Below are positions 33,338 to 41,524 of a stretch of DNA of 64,000 nucleotides, piece by piece. The translations under genes and the position numbers were made by a program. This DNA comes from Rhizobium etli_C (lineage in GTDB: Bacteria > Pseudomonadota > Alphaproteobacteria > Rhizobiales > Rhizobiaceae). Within the stretch, counting starts at the first letter, position 1. Each line of letters opens with the position of its first letter. The notes below the pieces were generated by a model. It was not told the DNA's origin and searched no databases. It saw only the letters and a program-made list of their open reading frames with translations. The DNA lies in NCBI RefSeq assembly GCF_014198605.1, contig NZ_JACIHU010000004.1. One strand, written 5' to 3'.

Positions 33338-34717
33338 TCACCTGATGACCAAGAGAAAGCGGGCGCCATCCCGCAATAATTCCAGGGCGGCTACAGCTGC
33401 CTGGCTGATGGTCCGACGCAATTCGAGAACCGAGGAGACTGGGGTTCGGTTGACCGCGACGATTACGTCGCCGGCACGAAGGCCGGCGCGGTCGGCTTGG
33501 CTGTCAGCAGCCACGCTCTCGATCACGACGCCCGAGACTCCAGCTGCCCCCGATTCGCTTGCCGAGGCGTCCCTCAATCTCGCGCCGTCGAGCAGTGTCC
33601 CCGAGAGGCCAGAGGAGGTGCGACTTTCGCTCGTGGTGGTGACTTCAATCTCGCGCTGCTCGCTGCCGCGCTTCACGGTTAGTCTGATCTCGCTGCCCAC
33701 TGGCGTGAGGCCAATTCGGTTCCTGAGGTCAGTCGCGCCACGCACCGCGTAGCCGTCCACGGCGGTCACGACATCGCCGGTTTTCAATCCAGCCCGATCG
33801 GCGGCCGAGCCGGGTTCGATGTTGGCGACGAGCGCACCGCGCAGGTCACCGAGACCGAGCGCATCCGCCAGATCCGGCGTGATATCCTGGATGCCGACGC
33901 CCAATCTGCCACGCTGTACCTCGCCATGGGCGATCAGCTGCTTCATCACCGACACGACCATGGTGGTTGGCACCGCAAAGCCGATGCCGACATTGGCGCC
34001 CGCAGGACTGAGAATTGCGGTATTGATCCCGACCAGCTTGCCATCTAGCGTCACCAGGGCACCGCCAGAATTGCCCGGGTTGATGGAGGCATCGGTCTGG
34101 ATGAAATCTTCGTAGCCCTCGATGTTCAAGCCGCTTCGTCCGAGCGCACTGACGATACCAGATGTCACGGTCTGGCCGAGCCCGAAGGGGTTACCGATTG
34201 CGACAACGTAGTCCCCCACCTTGAGAGCATCGGAGTCTCCGATCTCAATGGCCGTAAGGTTCCGCGCATCGACCTGGAGCAGAGCAAGGTCGGTTCCCTT
34301 GTCACTGCCGACAAGTTTCGCAGCGAGTTGCCGGCCATCCTTGAGCGTAACTGAAATGTCCGTACCCCCATCGACGACGTGGTAGTTCGTTAGGACGTAG
34401 CCCTTGGAGGCGTCCACGATGACGCCCGAGCCGGCACTCATTCTGGCTCTCTGCTGCTGCTCCGGCAGATTGAAATACCGACGGAAATAGGGATCGCTGA
34501 ATAGCGGATTGTTCTCCGACGGCGAGCGGGAGAGGACGGCAATGTTGACGACGGCCGGCGTGATACGCTCCAGCATCGGCGCCAGCGTCGGCAACGTGGC
34601 CGGCGGTGCCGCTCCTGCTATCTGTGCAACGCTCGGTGTGACTGCGAAAAGCGCGGCTCCGGCGGCAATGGCTACGGAAGCAGCAATCGTGCCGAGCCTT
34701 GCGGCGAGATCGAACAT
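33338..34717 (-). CDS. DegP/DegQ-type periplasmic serine protease
   Basis: A 459-residue protein. A signal peptide lies at about residues 1-32 (cleavage near SVAQ-IA). The trypsin-like domain has an intact triad: His113 (GYVLTNYHVV), Asp143 (GTDLALLQ), Ser217 (NPGNSGGAL). Two PDZ domains follow (about 260-345 and 370-455). It degrades or holds misfolded envelope proteins. ATG 34717 is chosen because CCAAGGAG lies 6 bp upstream. It is the left-most gene of the stress island. Confidence 0.92.
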   Translation of the reverse strand: MFDLAARLGTIAASVAIAAGAALFAVTPSVAQIAGAAPPATLPTLAPMLERITPAVVNIAVLSRSPSENNPLFSDPYFRRYFNLPEQQQRARMSAGSGVIVDASKGYVLTNYHVVDGGTDISVTLKDGRQLAAKLVGSDKGTDLALLQVDARNLTAIEIGDSDALKVGDYVVAIGNPFGLGQTVTSGIVSALGRSGLNIEGYEDFIQTDASINPGNSGGALVTLDGKLVGINTAILSPAGANVGIGFAVPTTMVVSVMKQLIAHGEVQRGRLGVGIQDITPDLADALGLGDLRGALVANIEPGSAADRAGLKTGDVVTAVDGYAVRGATDLRNRIGLTPVGSEIRLTVKRGSEQREIEVTTTSESRTSSGLSGTLLDGARLRDASASESGAAGVSGVVIESVAADSQADRAGLRAGDVIVAVNRTPVSSVLELRRTISQAAVAALELLRDGARFLLVIR

Positions 34718-34776
34718 CGGTTGCTCCTTGGATCTGACGGTTACTTCCCGGACATCGTCCCTGGCACCGGGCAAAA

Positions 34777-34804
34777 GAACGGGCTCGGACACCCGAGCCC
34801 GTTC
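34777..34804 (-). terminator. Rho-independent terminator of SPW gene
   Basis: GAACGGGCTCGG (34777-34788) and CCGAGCCCGTTC (34793-34804) are perfect 12-bp arms with a 4-nt loop. On the minus strand the hairpin is followed by TTTT. It lies 9 bp beyond the stop of the SPW gene and separates it from the DegP-type gene. Confidence 0.85.
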
Positions 34805-34813
34805 AGACCGGAC

Positions 34814-35179
34814 TCATGCGGCCGACAGCGGATGGTTATGACTGAACCAGATGCTGCCTGCGGCGAGGACAGCGACCACAATGCCGGCAATCACATGCGC
34901 CCACATGGCTGCCATCACGGCCGAAAAGCCGAGAATCCATGGAGCGACCACGGCCCAAAGGCCGAGCACCAGGTTGGCCCACTCCTCCGCCTCATAAAAC
35001 GCATAGAGAGCCGCGACCGCGAGCACGGTGATGGCAGCGCCGACTATCCATGCATTCCAGGCCGCGTAGGTTTCAACGGCGAAACCGAACAGCCAGGGTG
35101 AGATCAAGAGACCAAGACCGGCAACGATATTGACGATATCGAAAGCCGTCCGATTGTTAGAAGACAGAGACTTCAGCAT
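34814..35179 (-). CDS. SPW-repeat membrane protein
   Basis: A 121-residue protein with four TM segments in two SPW-type repeats: GLGLLISPWLFGFA (about residues 21-34) and LGLWAVVAPWILGFSA (about 72-87). The ATG at 35179 follows GAAGGAGAAATGACCG. SPW proteins are small inner-membrane proteins of unknown function, frequent in stress clusters. It carries its own terminator. Confidence 0.88.
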   Translation of the reverse strand: MLKSLSSNNRTAFDIVNIVAGLGLLISPWLFGFAVETYAAWNAWIVGAAITVLAVAALYAFYEAEEWANLVLGLWAVVAPWILGFSAVMAAMWAHVIAGIVVAVLAAGSIWFSHNHPLSAA

Positions 35180-35212
35180 CGGTCATTTCTCCTTCTTGTT
35201 TTGGTTGGATCA

Positions 35213-35542
35213 TCAATGGACCGCCTCCTGCGGGCAGGAGACGACTGCGGTGCCGGAATGTGATTTACCGTCACCGCAAGCCTCGGAACTTGTGGCGCGG
35301 GGAGCTGCAAGTGTGGCTGCTGCCGATATTGCCGGCAGGAACAACAGTCCGCTCCCGGTGAAGGCGTCGCCTGCGATCTCCTTGAATTCGAACTCGGTCG
35401 CGCTTTGTTCCGGCAGATCAGGGCCTGGCTTCGCACCACGCCCGAAAACACAACCGCCGCGGCCGCAGCAACCGGCAAAGCGGGCCTGTCGGGCCGGATT
35501 TTGTGGCAATCGACGACATGCGGGTCCATGGGCGCACCTCAT
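35213..35542 (-). CDS. Possible 109-aa Cys-containing protein
   Basis: An open frame between the NDUFS4-like gene (4-bp overlap with its stop) and the SPW gene (33-bp gap), same direction. The middle and C-terminus (PDLPEQSATEFEFKEIAGDA, then CGDGKSHSGTAVVSC) look protein-like, while the Arg-rich N-terminus does not. It has six or more Cys. No family was recognised. Other frames are also open here, so it may be spurious. Confidence 0.3.
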   Translation of the reverse strand: MRCAHGPACRRLPQNPARQARFAGCCGRGGCVFGRGAKPGPDLPEQSATEFEFKEIAGDAFTGSGLLFLPAISAAATLAAPRATSSEACGDGKSHSGTAVVSCPQEAVH

Positions 35543-35982
35543 GCTACCTGTCGTTCGGGCAGATCATGACCCTGTCTCCCGCCCTCTCGCTCGGACCATT
35601 TCCTATACGCGGCACGGTCAGCACTCGCGTCCGTCTGTCGCTGCAAGAGGTAATCGAGGCCCTGCCGCTCCGCATAGCGAATGGCCGATTCGAGGGTCGG
35701 AAACTTCAACTCCACCTGCACCAGCGTCTCACCACTCCCGGTGTAGCCCAGGAAAGGCTCGATGAACGGAGCGCTGCAGCGGTCGAAGACAAGCCGCCAT
35801 TCATTGGTCTGGGCGGTTGCCGACGTCGTCACGGAGCGGGAGGGTTTAAAGATGCGGGCAGTGGCATTCTCTGGAAACAGCGATTTTCCGGAAAGAGGAT
35901 AGCTGCGGCGATTGTCGTTCGACGCGCTGGGACCGCAAGACTTTGTTTTGCTTTCCTTGTGTGTTTGACGAACAGTTTCCAT
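35539..35982 (-). CDS. NDUFS4-like (ETC complex I subunit) protein
   Basis: A 147-residue protein. Residues about 41-113 (ARIFKPSRSVTTSATAQTNE, then EWRLVFDRCSAPFIEPFLGYTG and FPTLESAIRYAERQGLDYLL) match the ETC complex I NDUFS4 domain, an accessory subunit of alphaproteobacterial and mitochondrial Complex I. The flanks are low complexity and longer than in the housekeeping subunit. It lies 65 bp downstream of an hsp20 gene, not in a nuo operon, so a stress-specific paralogue is inferred. Confidence 0.78.
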   Translation of the reverse strand: METVRQTHKESKTKSCGPSASNDNRRSYPLSGKSLFPENATARIFKPSRSVTTSATAQTNEWRLVFDRCSAPFIEPFLGYTGSGETLVQVELKFPTLESAIRYAERQGLDYLLQRQTDASADRAAYRKWSEREGGRQGHDLPERQVA

Positions 35983-36011
35983 CGTTTCCTCCCCATTTCG
36001 GCGAAGGACAA

Positions 36012-36036
36012 GCGGCGGCCGCGGAGCGGCCGCCGC
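36012..36036 (-). terminator. GC-rich hairpin after hsp20
   Basis: GCGGCGGCCG (36012-36021) and CGGCCGCCGC (36027-36036) are perfect 10-bp arms with a 5-nt loop. It begins 11 bp after the hsp20 stop. It lacks a T run and may attenuate read-through into the NDUFS4-like gene. Confidence 0.55.
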
Positions 36037-36047
36037 GATTGTTTCGA

Positions 36048-36557
36048 TCAGCTCCTGATGGCGATGCGCTTGACCTGTGACTGCGCCTTTTCGGTTTTAG
36101 GCAGGCGGACGGTGAGGACGCCGTTCTTGAAGGTGGCGTCGACCTGGTCCTCCTTGACCTCGGTGCCGAGCGGGATGCGTCGCTCAAAGCGGCCATAGTA
36201 GCGTTCCGAGAACTGCTTCTCCTTGTCTTCCGTCTCCGAACGCTTCTCACCCTTCAGCGTCAGCACGCCGTCATTGAGGAAGACCTCGATGTCCTTTTCC
36301 TCAAGGCCGGGTACTTCGGCAGTCACCTTGATTTCCTTGTCGCTATCGGAGATTTCGACGCTCGGCCAGCCGGCACCGAAGCCGCTGGCGCCGCGCAATG
36401 ACGGCAGGCCGGAGCCGAAGCCGCGGAAAACATCGTCGAACAGCCGGTTGACCTCGCGATGGAGCGACAGGAAGGGATCGCGTTCATCGTCGCGAAGGAG
36501 ACTCGGTACCTGGTTGCCGTTGTTGCGACCCCAGGGAATCAAATCACGGACACTCAT
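36048..36557 (-). CDS. Hsp20 / alpha-crystallin family small heat-shock protein
   Basis: A 169-residue protein (class C-like). The alpha-crystallin domain is at about residues 60-160 with GWPSVEISDSDKEIKVTAEV, PGLEEKDIEVFLNDGVLTLK and the closing FKNGVLTVRLPKTE. It is an ATP-independent holdase for unfolding proteins. AAGGAGTAAAACC precedes the ATG. It lies 98 bp downstream of a second hsp20 gene, likely the same transcript; a TGGCGCC/GGCGCCA hairpin lies in that gap. Confidence 0.93.
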   Translation of the reverse strand: MSVRDLIPWGRNNGNQVPSLLRDDERDPFLSLHREVNRLFDDVFRGFGSGLPSLRGASGFGAGWPSVEISDSDKEIKVTAEVPGLEEKDIEVFLNDGVLTLKGEKRSETEDKEKQFSERYYGRFERRIPLGTEVKEDQVDATFKNGVLTVRLPKTEKAQSQVKRIAIRS

Positions 36558-36655
36558 GGTTTTACTCCTTCTGGTAGTCCTGGTAGTTCTTGGGGCAAGC
36601 TCTGAACTGGCGCCAGGCTAGTCCCGGCGCCATGTCCGCCTGCTGCCGTGAAAGC

Positions 36656-37129
36656 TCATGCCGCATGCTTCCCGGTCTCGATCTGTTTCGGCTGCGCCTT
36701 CGCCATTGCCTGCCCCGTTCCGATTCCGATCTGGCGTGGCTTCATCTCTTCAGGAATTTCGCGCTTGAGATCGATGGTCAGCAGACCGTCGACAAGCCGG
36801 GCATCAGCGACCTTCATGTGGTCGGCAAGGTCGAACCGACGCTGGAACCGTCCGGCAATGCCGCGATGCAGGTATTGAACATCTTCGTCGTCGGCCCTCT
36901 GCCCTGCGACGATAAGCATGTTCTGCTCTTGAGTGATCGCCAGCTCCTCGCGCGAGAAGCCCGCTACTGCCATAGCAATGCGGTAATCATCCTCGCCGGT
37001 CTTGACGATGTCGTAAGGCGGCCAGTTGTCGATTGTTTCGGTGCGGCTTGCAGTCTCAAGCGCGTTCAACATCCGCTCGAAGCCGATGCTCGAGCGAAAC
37101 AAGGGAGAGAAATCGAGGTTTGTCCTCAT
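36656..37129 (-). CDS. Hsp20 family small heat-shock protein (IbpA-like)
   Basis: A protein of about 157 residues resembling the IbpA/HspA class. MRTNLDFSPLFRSSIGFERM and WPPYDIVKTGEDDYRIAMAV open the domain, ending ARLVDGLLTIDLKREIPEE. It lacks a clear C-terminal I-x-I, having PRQIGIG instead. ATG 37129 is preferred to 37135 because AGGAGG is only two bases from the earlier ATG. Its leader folds as a ROSE-type thermometer, so translation should rise with heat. Confidence 0.92.
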   Translation of the reverse strand: MRTNLDFSPLFRSSIGFERMLNALETASRTETIDNWPPYDIVKTGEDDYRIAMAVAGFSREELAITQEQNMLIVAGQRADDEDVQYLHRGIAGRFQRRFDLADHMKVADARLVDGLLTIDLKREIPEEMKPRQIGIGTGQAMAKAQPKQIETGKHAA

Positions 37130-37260
37130 AGCCATATCCTCCTTACAAGCAACATGGATACAAGGAGACGCCCAGAGCGACCGGCGTCTCCTGGACCTTG
37201 TGTCGAGCCCTTTCGGCGATCGACAATACTGATATAATTCAGTGGCTTACCATTTCAAGA
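37130..37260 (-). promoter_or_regulatory. Heat-responsive leader: RpoH-like -35 and ROSE-type RNA thermometer
   Basis: On the minus strand, TTGCT (37152-37148) faces the ribosome site AAGGAGG (37144-37138) across a short loop, with CCAT (37157-37154) pairing to ATGG (37135-37132). This reproduces the ROSE hallmark, a U(U/C)GCU strand masking AGGA with a G bulge. Upstream a perfect GGAGACGCC/GGCGTCTCC hairpin fits the other ROSE stem. TCTTGAAATGG (complement of 37250-37260) is a probable RpoH -35. Confidence 0.72.
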
Positions 37261-37343
37261 GGACGGAACCTCTGAACGCGAAAAATTGATTTTTTCCGAA
37301 GTCGCTCCCATATCTGGGCGAAGCTTGAGCGAGGAACATAGCT

Positions 37344-37565
37344 ATGACAATGACTTCAGAAGATGTCATCGCTGTCTTGGGGCCTGCCGACAAAATACTT
37401 GTGGCCGAGGTCATCGCGACAGGTGCGACGCAGGCCGAACTTGCCGAGGCATTTGCATGGGCCAACAACGACGAGGCCTTGATGGGTGAGGGCCGGCATC
37501 TGCCGACAGGCAGGGTTGCCGTGCTTGTTGATCTGCTGAGATCGGATGAAGAGGAACTGGAATAG
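37344..37565 (+). CDS. Conserved small acidic protein, 73 aa
   Basis: The product starts MTMTSEDVIAVLGPADKIL and contains TQAELAEAFAWANNDEALMG and LPTGRVAVLVDLLRSDEEE. Similar short proteins are widespread in Rhizobiales and Methylobacterium as hypotheticals. GAGGAA lies upstream of the ATG. It is the only rightward gene in the stress island, divergent from hsp20, so the two share a promoter region. Role unknown. Confidence 0.75.
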   Translation: MTMTSEDVIAVLGPADKILVAEVIATGATQAELAEAFAWANNDEALMGEGRHLPTGRVAVLVDLLRSDEEELE

Positions 37566-37567
37566 GA

Positions 37568-37586
37568 AAGGCGGGTGACCCGCCTT
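37568..37586. terminator. Bidirectional stem-loop between small gene and glucosidase gene
   Basis: AAGGCGGG (37568-37575) and CCCGCCTT (37579-37586) are perfect 8-bp arms with a 3-nt loop, directly after the stop of the 73-codon gene and 17 bp before the convergent glucosidase stop. Confidence 0.6.
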
Positions 37587-37603
37587 CCCTAAGCTACGCT
37601 TCA

Positions 37604-39814
37604 TCAGGCGGTGGTGAGCACGCGGACATCGCCCTGTCGATTGATCACATCGACCACGACCTGGTGTCTCGACCGGCGGATGGCGACGTCAGCGGAGCCA
37701 TTACCGATCACCAAGCGTCGCAGGGTGACCTCGTCGAGGAAAGAAGGAAGTCGCGGCACGTCGAAGCTGATCTGCGAGTTGTTCGGGTCGAAATCCAGCC
37801 CCAGGCAGGATTGGAGCAGAAACACAGGTGCTGCTGCCGCCCATGCCTGAGGCGAGCAGGCGACCGGATAAGAGGTCGGCCCCCGTGCGCGCTGACGCGG
37901 CAGCCCGCAGAGCAGTTCGGGGAGCCGCCTCAGGTCGATATAGGTGGCGGCGGCAAACAGCCCCTCGAAGATTTGCGCCGCCTCGGCGCGATAGCCGTAG
38001 CGGGCGAGGCCACTGGCAATCAAGGCATTGTCATGCGGCCAGATCGAGCCATTGTGGTAACTCATAGGATTGTAGCGGGCTTCGGTGGAGGGAATGGTTC
38101 GGATGCCCCAGCCACAGAAGGACGAGGCGCTCATCAGGGTGCGGGTCACCTGTGCGACCCGCTCAGGATAAGCGATACCGGTGAACAGAGCATGGCCGGC
38201 ATTGGAGGATCGGACCCGGCAGGGCAGTTTATCCCCATCGAGAGCCAACACATAAGTGCCAAGTTCCTCATCGAAGAAGCTCATGTCAAAGGCGCGGCGC
38301 AGTCCCTCCGCCCGTGCGAGTAAGCTTGCCGTGCGTTCCGGCTTGCCCGTCCACCGGAAGATTTCGGCAGCACTTTGCCAGGCGCCATAGACATAGGCCT
38401 GGACTTCGGCGATTGCGATCGGCCCCCTGGCCAATGTGCCGTCGGCATGGAATACCGAGTCGTGGCTATCCTTCCACGCCTGATTGATCAGTCCTTCTTG
38501 CGTCAGCCGCCCGTATTCGACGAAGCCGTCGCCGTCACGATCCCCATACTCGTCGATCCACGTCAGTGCCGCTTCGAGGTTCGGCAGGAGACGCTCGATC
38601 GTCGCGACATCACCGGTTCGCTGGAGATAGGCGCCAGCCAGCATCACGAACAGCGGCGTCGAGTCGATGCTGCCGTAGTAGCGCCGGAAGGGAACCTCGC
38701 CGAGTTCGGCCATTTCGCCGCAACGCACTTCGTGTAGGATCTTGCCCGGCTCGGCGTCTGAGGCAGGGTCAATGTTCGTCGCCTGGTTGGCCGCCAGGTG
38801 GCCGAGAACCCCGCGCGCGATCTCCGGATCGAGCCAAAGTGTCTGAAGCGCCGTGATCAAGGCGTCGCGGCCAAAGACAGTGCTGAACCAGGGAATGCCG
38901 GCATAAGGATAGGGACCTTCCGGCTTGTCGGTGATCAGCATGTACAGGTCGGAGGCGCTGCGCCGCGCGACTTCGTTGAAGATCTCGTTGGAGGTCGTGA
39001 TCGACGCCGCGCGCGAGGAAGAGGCGCGCAACGCACGGCGCGCATCCCGCAAGGCAAGGAAGAAGGAAAGACGGCTCAGTCGGTCGGCGGAGGTCTGGTC
39101 GCAGCCGATCTGGATGAACAGCGATTTGGTCTCGTGCGGCTCTAGATGGAGATCGAAGGTGACAAGATCGCTACGGATCTCGGCCGGTTCCGGCAAGAAG
39201 GAAAGTCGCGTCGACCGCTTGCGATCGTCCAGGCCAACGTAGGAAAGCAGCACCCAATCCTGTTCCACGACGGCGGGAAGATGGCGCCCTCGTCTTGCCC
39301 TTGCGGTTCCGCGGACCTCGAAAAGATCGGCGAAATCGGCGTTGAACGCAATCTGGATTCGGACATGTTGCCGCCGCTCGTCATAGTTCCTCACGGCCAG
39401 CCGTTCATAACAACAGGCATTCCAGAGATAGCGCGATCTGCGCAGATGAATGAGGTCATGGCCGAGAACCAGTTTTCCCTTCTCATCGAACTGATCCGGA
39501 TTCGTGAGATCGCAGGTCAGCGTGGCGTTGTCATCCCGCAGCGTCGACGACAGCAGCATTGGCCGCTGCCCGTTGATCGTCAGATAGAGATGCGAGAGAT
39601 AACGGGTATCCCGGTGGAAAAGCCCTTCCGGACTGCCGGGACCGGAAAAGGCATCGCCATTGTGGTCGAAGAGGGCGAAACTGTCGCCGTGTTTCAGGGT
39701 GCGCGGCCGGCGCTCCTGCAGCGACGCGGCGGCCGGAATGAAGAACTGAGCGACCGGCGCCGTCAGCCCTGACGATGCTGTGGCGGAACTGCTCTCCGCA
39801 GACACGTTCGACAT
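37604..39814 (-). CDS. Amylo-alpha-1,6-glucosidase / glycogen-debranching-type enzyme
   Basis: A 736-residue protein. The N-terminal beta domain (about residues 35-260; SFALFDHNGDAF, GLFHRDTRYLSHLYLTINGQ) is of the glycogen-debranching N-bis type. An (alpha/alpha)6 catalytic barrel follows (about 300-700; PWFSTVFGRDALITALQTL, DSHDSVFHADG, SYHNGSIWPHDNALIA), with acidic residues at expected positions. It probably hydrolyses alpha-glucosidic branch points, but substrate specificity is unproven. GGGAGGAGAC precedes the ATG. It is 15 bp downstream of a GT4 gene, forming a pair. Confidence 0.87.
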   Translation of the reverse strand: MSNVSAESSSATASSGLTAPVAQFFIPAAASLQERRPRTLKHGDSFALFDHNGDAFSGPGSPEGLFHRDTRYLSHLYLTINGQRPMLLSSTLRDDNATLTCDLTNPDQFDEKGKLVLGHDLIHLRRSRYLWNACCYERLAVRNYDERRQHVRIQIAFNADFADLFEVRGTARARRGRHLPAVVEQDWVLLSYVGLDDRKRSTRLSFLPEPAEIRSDLVTFDLHLEPHETKSLFIQIGCDQTSADRLSRLSFFLALRDARRALRASSSRAASITTSNEIFNEVARRSASDLYMLITDKPEGPYPYAGIPWFSTVFGRDALITALQTLWLDPEIARGVLGHLAANQATNIDPASDAEPGKILHEVRCGEMAELGEVPFRRYYGSIDSTPLFVMLAGAYLQRTGDVATIERLLPNLEAALTWIDEYGDRDGDGFVEYGRLTQEGLINQAWKDSHDSVFHADGTLARGPIAIAEVQAYVYGAWQSAAEIFRWTGKPERTASLLARAEGLRRAFDMSFFDEELGTYVLALDGDKLPCRVRSSNAGHALFTGIAYPERVAQVTRTLMSASSFCGWGIRTIPSTEARYNPMSYHNGSIWPHDNALIASGLARYGYRAEAAQIFEGLFAAATYIDLRRLPELLCGLPRQRARGPTSYPVACSPQAWAAAAPVFLLQSCLGLDFDPNNSQISFDVPRLPSFLDEVTLRRLVIGNGSADVAIRRSRHQVVVDVINRQGDVRVLTTA

Positions 39815-39829
39815 GTCTCCTCCCTAACG

Positions 39830-40924
39830 TCAGGCGACAGCCAGCAGGTCGGGCGCTTGGCCGTTCGACCGGCTGATCGGCGCGGCTTTGATACGAACGC
39901 CCGGCAGGTTACGATAGATGTTGAGATAATCACCCGCCATTCGTTTCGCGGTGAAGCGCTTCTCAAACGCGGCCCGTACCCTGCGCCGATCGAGGCGGAG
40001 CGCCCATTCGACGTTTTCGACCGCTTCGGTGACACTGTCGACCAGGATGCCGGAGATGCCATTGTCAATGACCTCGGGGACCGAGCCACAGCCGAAAGCG
40101 ATGACCGGCGTGCCGCAGGCCATGGCCTCGATCATCACCAGCCCAAAAGGTTCGGGCCAGTCGATCGGGAACAGCAGAGCGCCTGCATTACCGAGGAAGT
40201 CAGCCTTCTGGTGTTCATTAATCTCGCCGATGTATTCCACATGCGGATGGCACTTCACCATTGGCTCGATCACGGTTTCCCAATAGGCCCTGTCGGCATT
40301 ATCGATCTTGGCGGCGATCTTCAGCGGCATTCCCACCTTTGCCGCGATCTGGATCGCGCGGTCGGGGCGCTTTTCCGGAGAAATCCGCCCGAGGAAGGCA
40401 AGGTAATTGCCCTTCGGATTCTCCGTGAAAGGAAGTAAACCGGCCGGCAAACCATGATAAACCGTGCCGCGCCAGTTGACTGGTGGCATCGGGCGGCGCT
40501 GATCGTTGGAGATCGACACCAGCGGAACGTCCGGGAAGGCCGTGTAAAGCGGCTTGAGATCAGGCAGGTCTAATCGCCCGTGCAGTGTGGTAACCGTGCG
40601 ATCGGCGAAATCGCGGATCAGCGGGAAATGCAAGAGATCGATGTGGAAATGCAGCACGTCGAACTCATGCGCGCGCTGACGGATCTCCTCCAGCATCACG
40701 ACCTGATGCGGCAGATGGTCCTTGACCGTCGGATTCAACCGAAGTGCGACGTTCGCACACGGCAGCAGTCTCGCGCGGGTGACGGAATCGCCGCTGGCAA
40801 ACAGCGTGACCTCGTGCCCCTGGGCGGCGAGTTCTTCAGTCAGATAAGAGACGATCCGCTCCGTCCCGCCGTAGAGCTTGGGCGGGACGCTCTCGGCGAG
40901 CGGTGCAATCTGAGCGATCTTCAT
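39830..40924 (-). CDS. GT4-family glycosyltransferase
   Basis: A 364-residue GT-B protein. The N-terminal acceptor domain begins MKIAQIAPLAESVPPKLYGG, with the Gly-Gly-Thr-Glu-Arg motif (GGTERIVSYLTEEL). The C-terminal nucleotide-sugar domain has FLGRISPEKRPDRAI and the E-x7-E motif in WPEPFGLVMIEAMACGTPVI. ATG 40924 follows GAGGAGGTTTTGCCG. The sugar is unknown; coupling with the glucosidase suggests alpha-glucan or glycoside metabolism in stress. Confidence 0.9.
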   Translation of the reverse strand: MKIAQIAPLAESVPPKLYGGTERIVSYLTEELAAQGHEVTLFASGDSVTRARLLPCANVALRLNPTVKDHLPHQVVMLEEIRQRAHEFDVLHFHIDLLHFPLIRDFADRTVTTLHGRLDLPDLKPLYTAFPDVPLVSISNDQRRPMPPVNWRGTVYHGLPAGLLPFTENPKGNYLAFLGRISPEKRPDRAIQIAAKVGMPLKIAAKIDNADRAYWETVIEPMVKCHPHVEYIGEINEHQKADFLGNAGALLFPIDWPEPFGLVMIEAMACGTPVIAFGCGSVPEVIDNGISGILVDSVTEAVENVEWALRLDRRRVRAAFEKRFTAKRMAGDYLNIYRNLPGVRIKAAPISRSNGQAPDLLAVA

Positions 40925-41011
40925 CGGCAAAACCTCCTCAGTTGAGCAAAGAGTCGTCGGCAAAAATCATGCCGGCGCCCTCAACAGGCACGCGGCAGGT
41001 CAGATGGAGGG

Positions 41012-41434
41012 TCAGCTCTCAAATGGCTGTCGACGCCGTCCTCCTCTCGAATAGGTGCAAAGGCCGAATCCCGGCAGCCGGTGTGCCGGCAGTCTGTGGC
41101 GACGGATCCTCCGGGCACTGGAAGAAGCGGACGAACCCTGTTCCTCAGATTGCCGATCACCCTTGTCCAAGCCCTTTAGCGCTTCAAGGATCTCGTCGTA
41201 GGAAACGGCTCTTTCCGCCCCGGGGTAAAGGCGAAGCGCAGGTACGGATTCGATCGCGAAGATATCGGATGCCCAGGAGGCGAGAATAGCCCGCTTTTCG
41301 TCATTGCTGATGTCGGGGGCGGTCAGCACGTCACGCGGGTGACTGAAATGTTTTGCCGGATGAAGCAGATGCGCCGCGCTGATCGCCGCCGTGGCCTGCT
41401 GCTCGATGGAATTGCTGCTACTTTCCTTTCTCAT
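41012..41434 (-). CDS. Conserved hypothetical protein, 140 aa
   Basis: Residues about 25-92 (HPAKHFSHPRDVLTAPDISN, DEKRAILASWASDIFAIESV, YDEILEALKGLD) resemble a family of short proteins in Rhizobium, Bradyrhizobium and Methylobacterium. The C-terminal 45 residues are Arg/Ser-rich and look disordered or possibly altered by an old frameshift. It has no TM. It lies between groEL and the GT4 gene, same direction. Function unknown. Confidence 0.72.
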   Translation of the reverse strand: MRKESSSNSIEQQATAAISAAHLLHPAKHFSHPRDVLTAPDISNDEKRAILASWASDIFAIESVPALRLYPGAERAVSYDEILEALKGLDKGDRQSEEQGSSASSSARRIRRHRLPAHRLPGFGLCTYSRGGRRRQPFES

Positions 41435-41488
41435 AGCTTGGCTCCATTGATGTCGACCGATGGAACTTCGTTCATTCTAGTGCGTGGA

Positions 41489-41514
41489 GGCCCGCCCCGA
41501 AGGTGGGGCGGGCC
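41489..41514 (-). terminator. Stem-loop after groEL
   Basis: GGCCCGCCCC (41489-41498) and GGGGCGGGCC (41505-41514) are perfect 10-bp arms with a 6-nt loop, starting 10 bp after the groEL stop. It lacks a strong T run. Confidence 0.65.
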
Positions 41515-41524
41515 GAGCGGTCGC

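Noticed and set aside
35130..35765. 211-codon plus-strand frame in the stress island
   Set aside because: Antisense to parts of the SPW and NDUFS4-like genes, with no ribosome site or motif.
36558..36655. Leader of the downstream hsp20 considered as a second ROSE thermometer
   Set aside because: No UYGCU strand facing the ribosome site; only a GGCGCC hairpin is seen.
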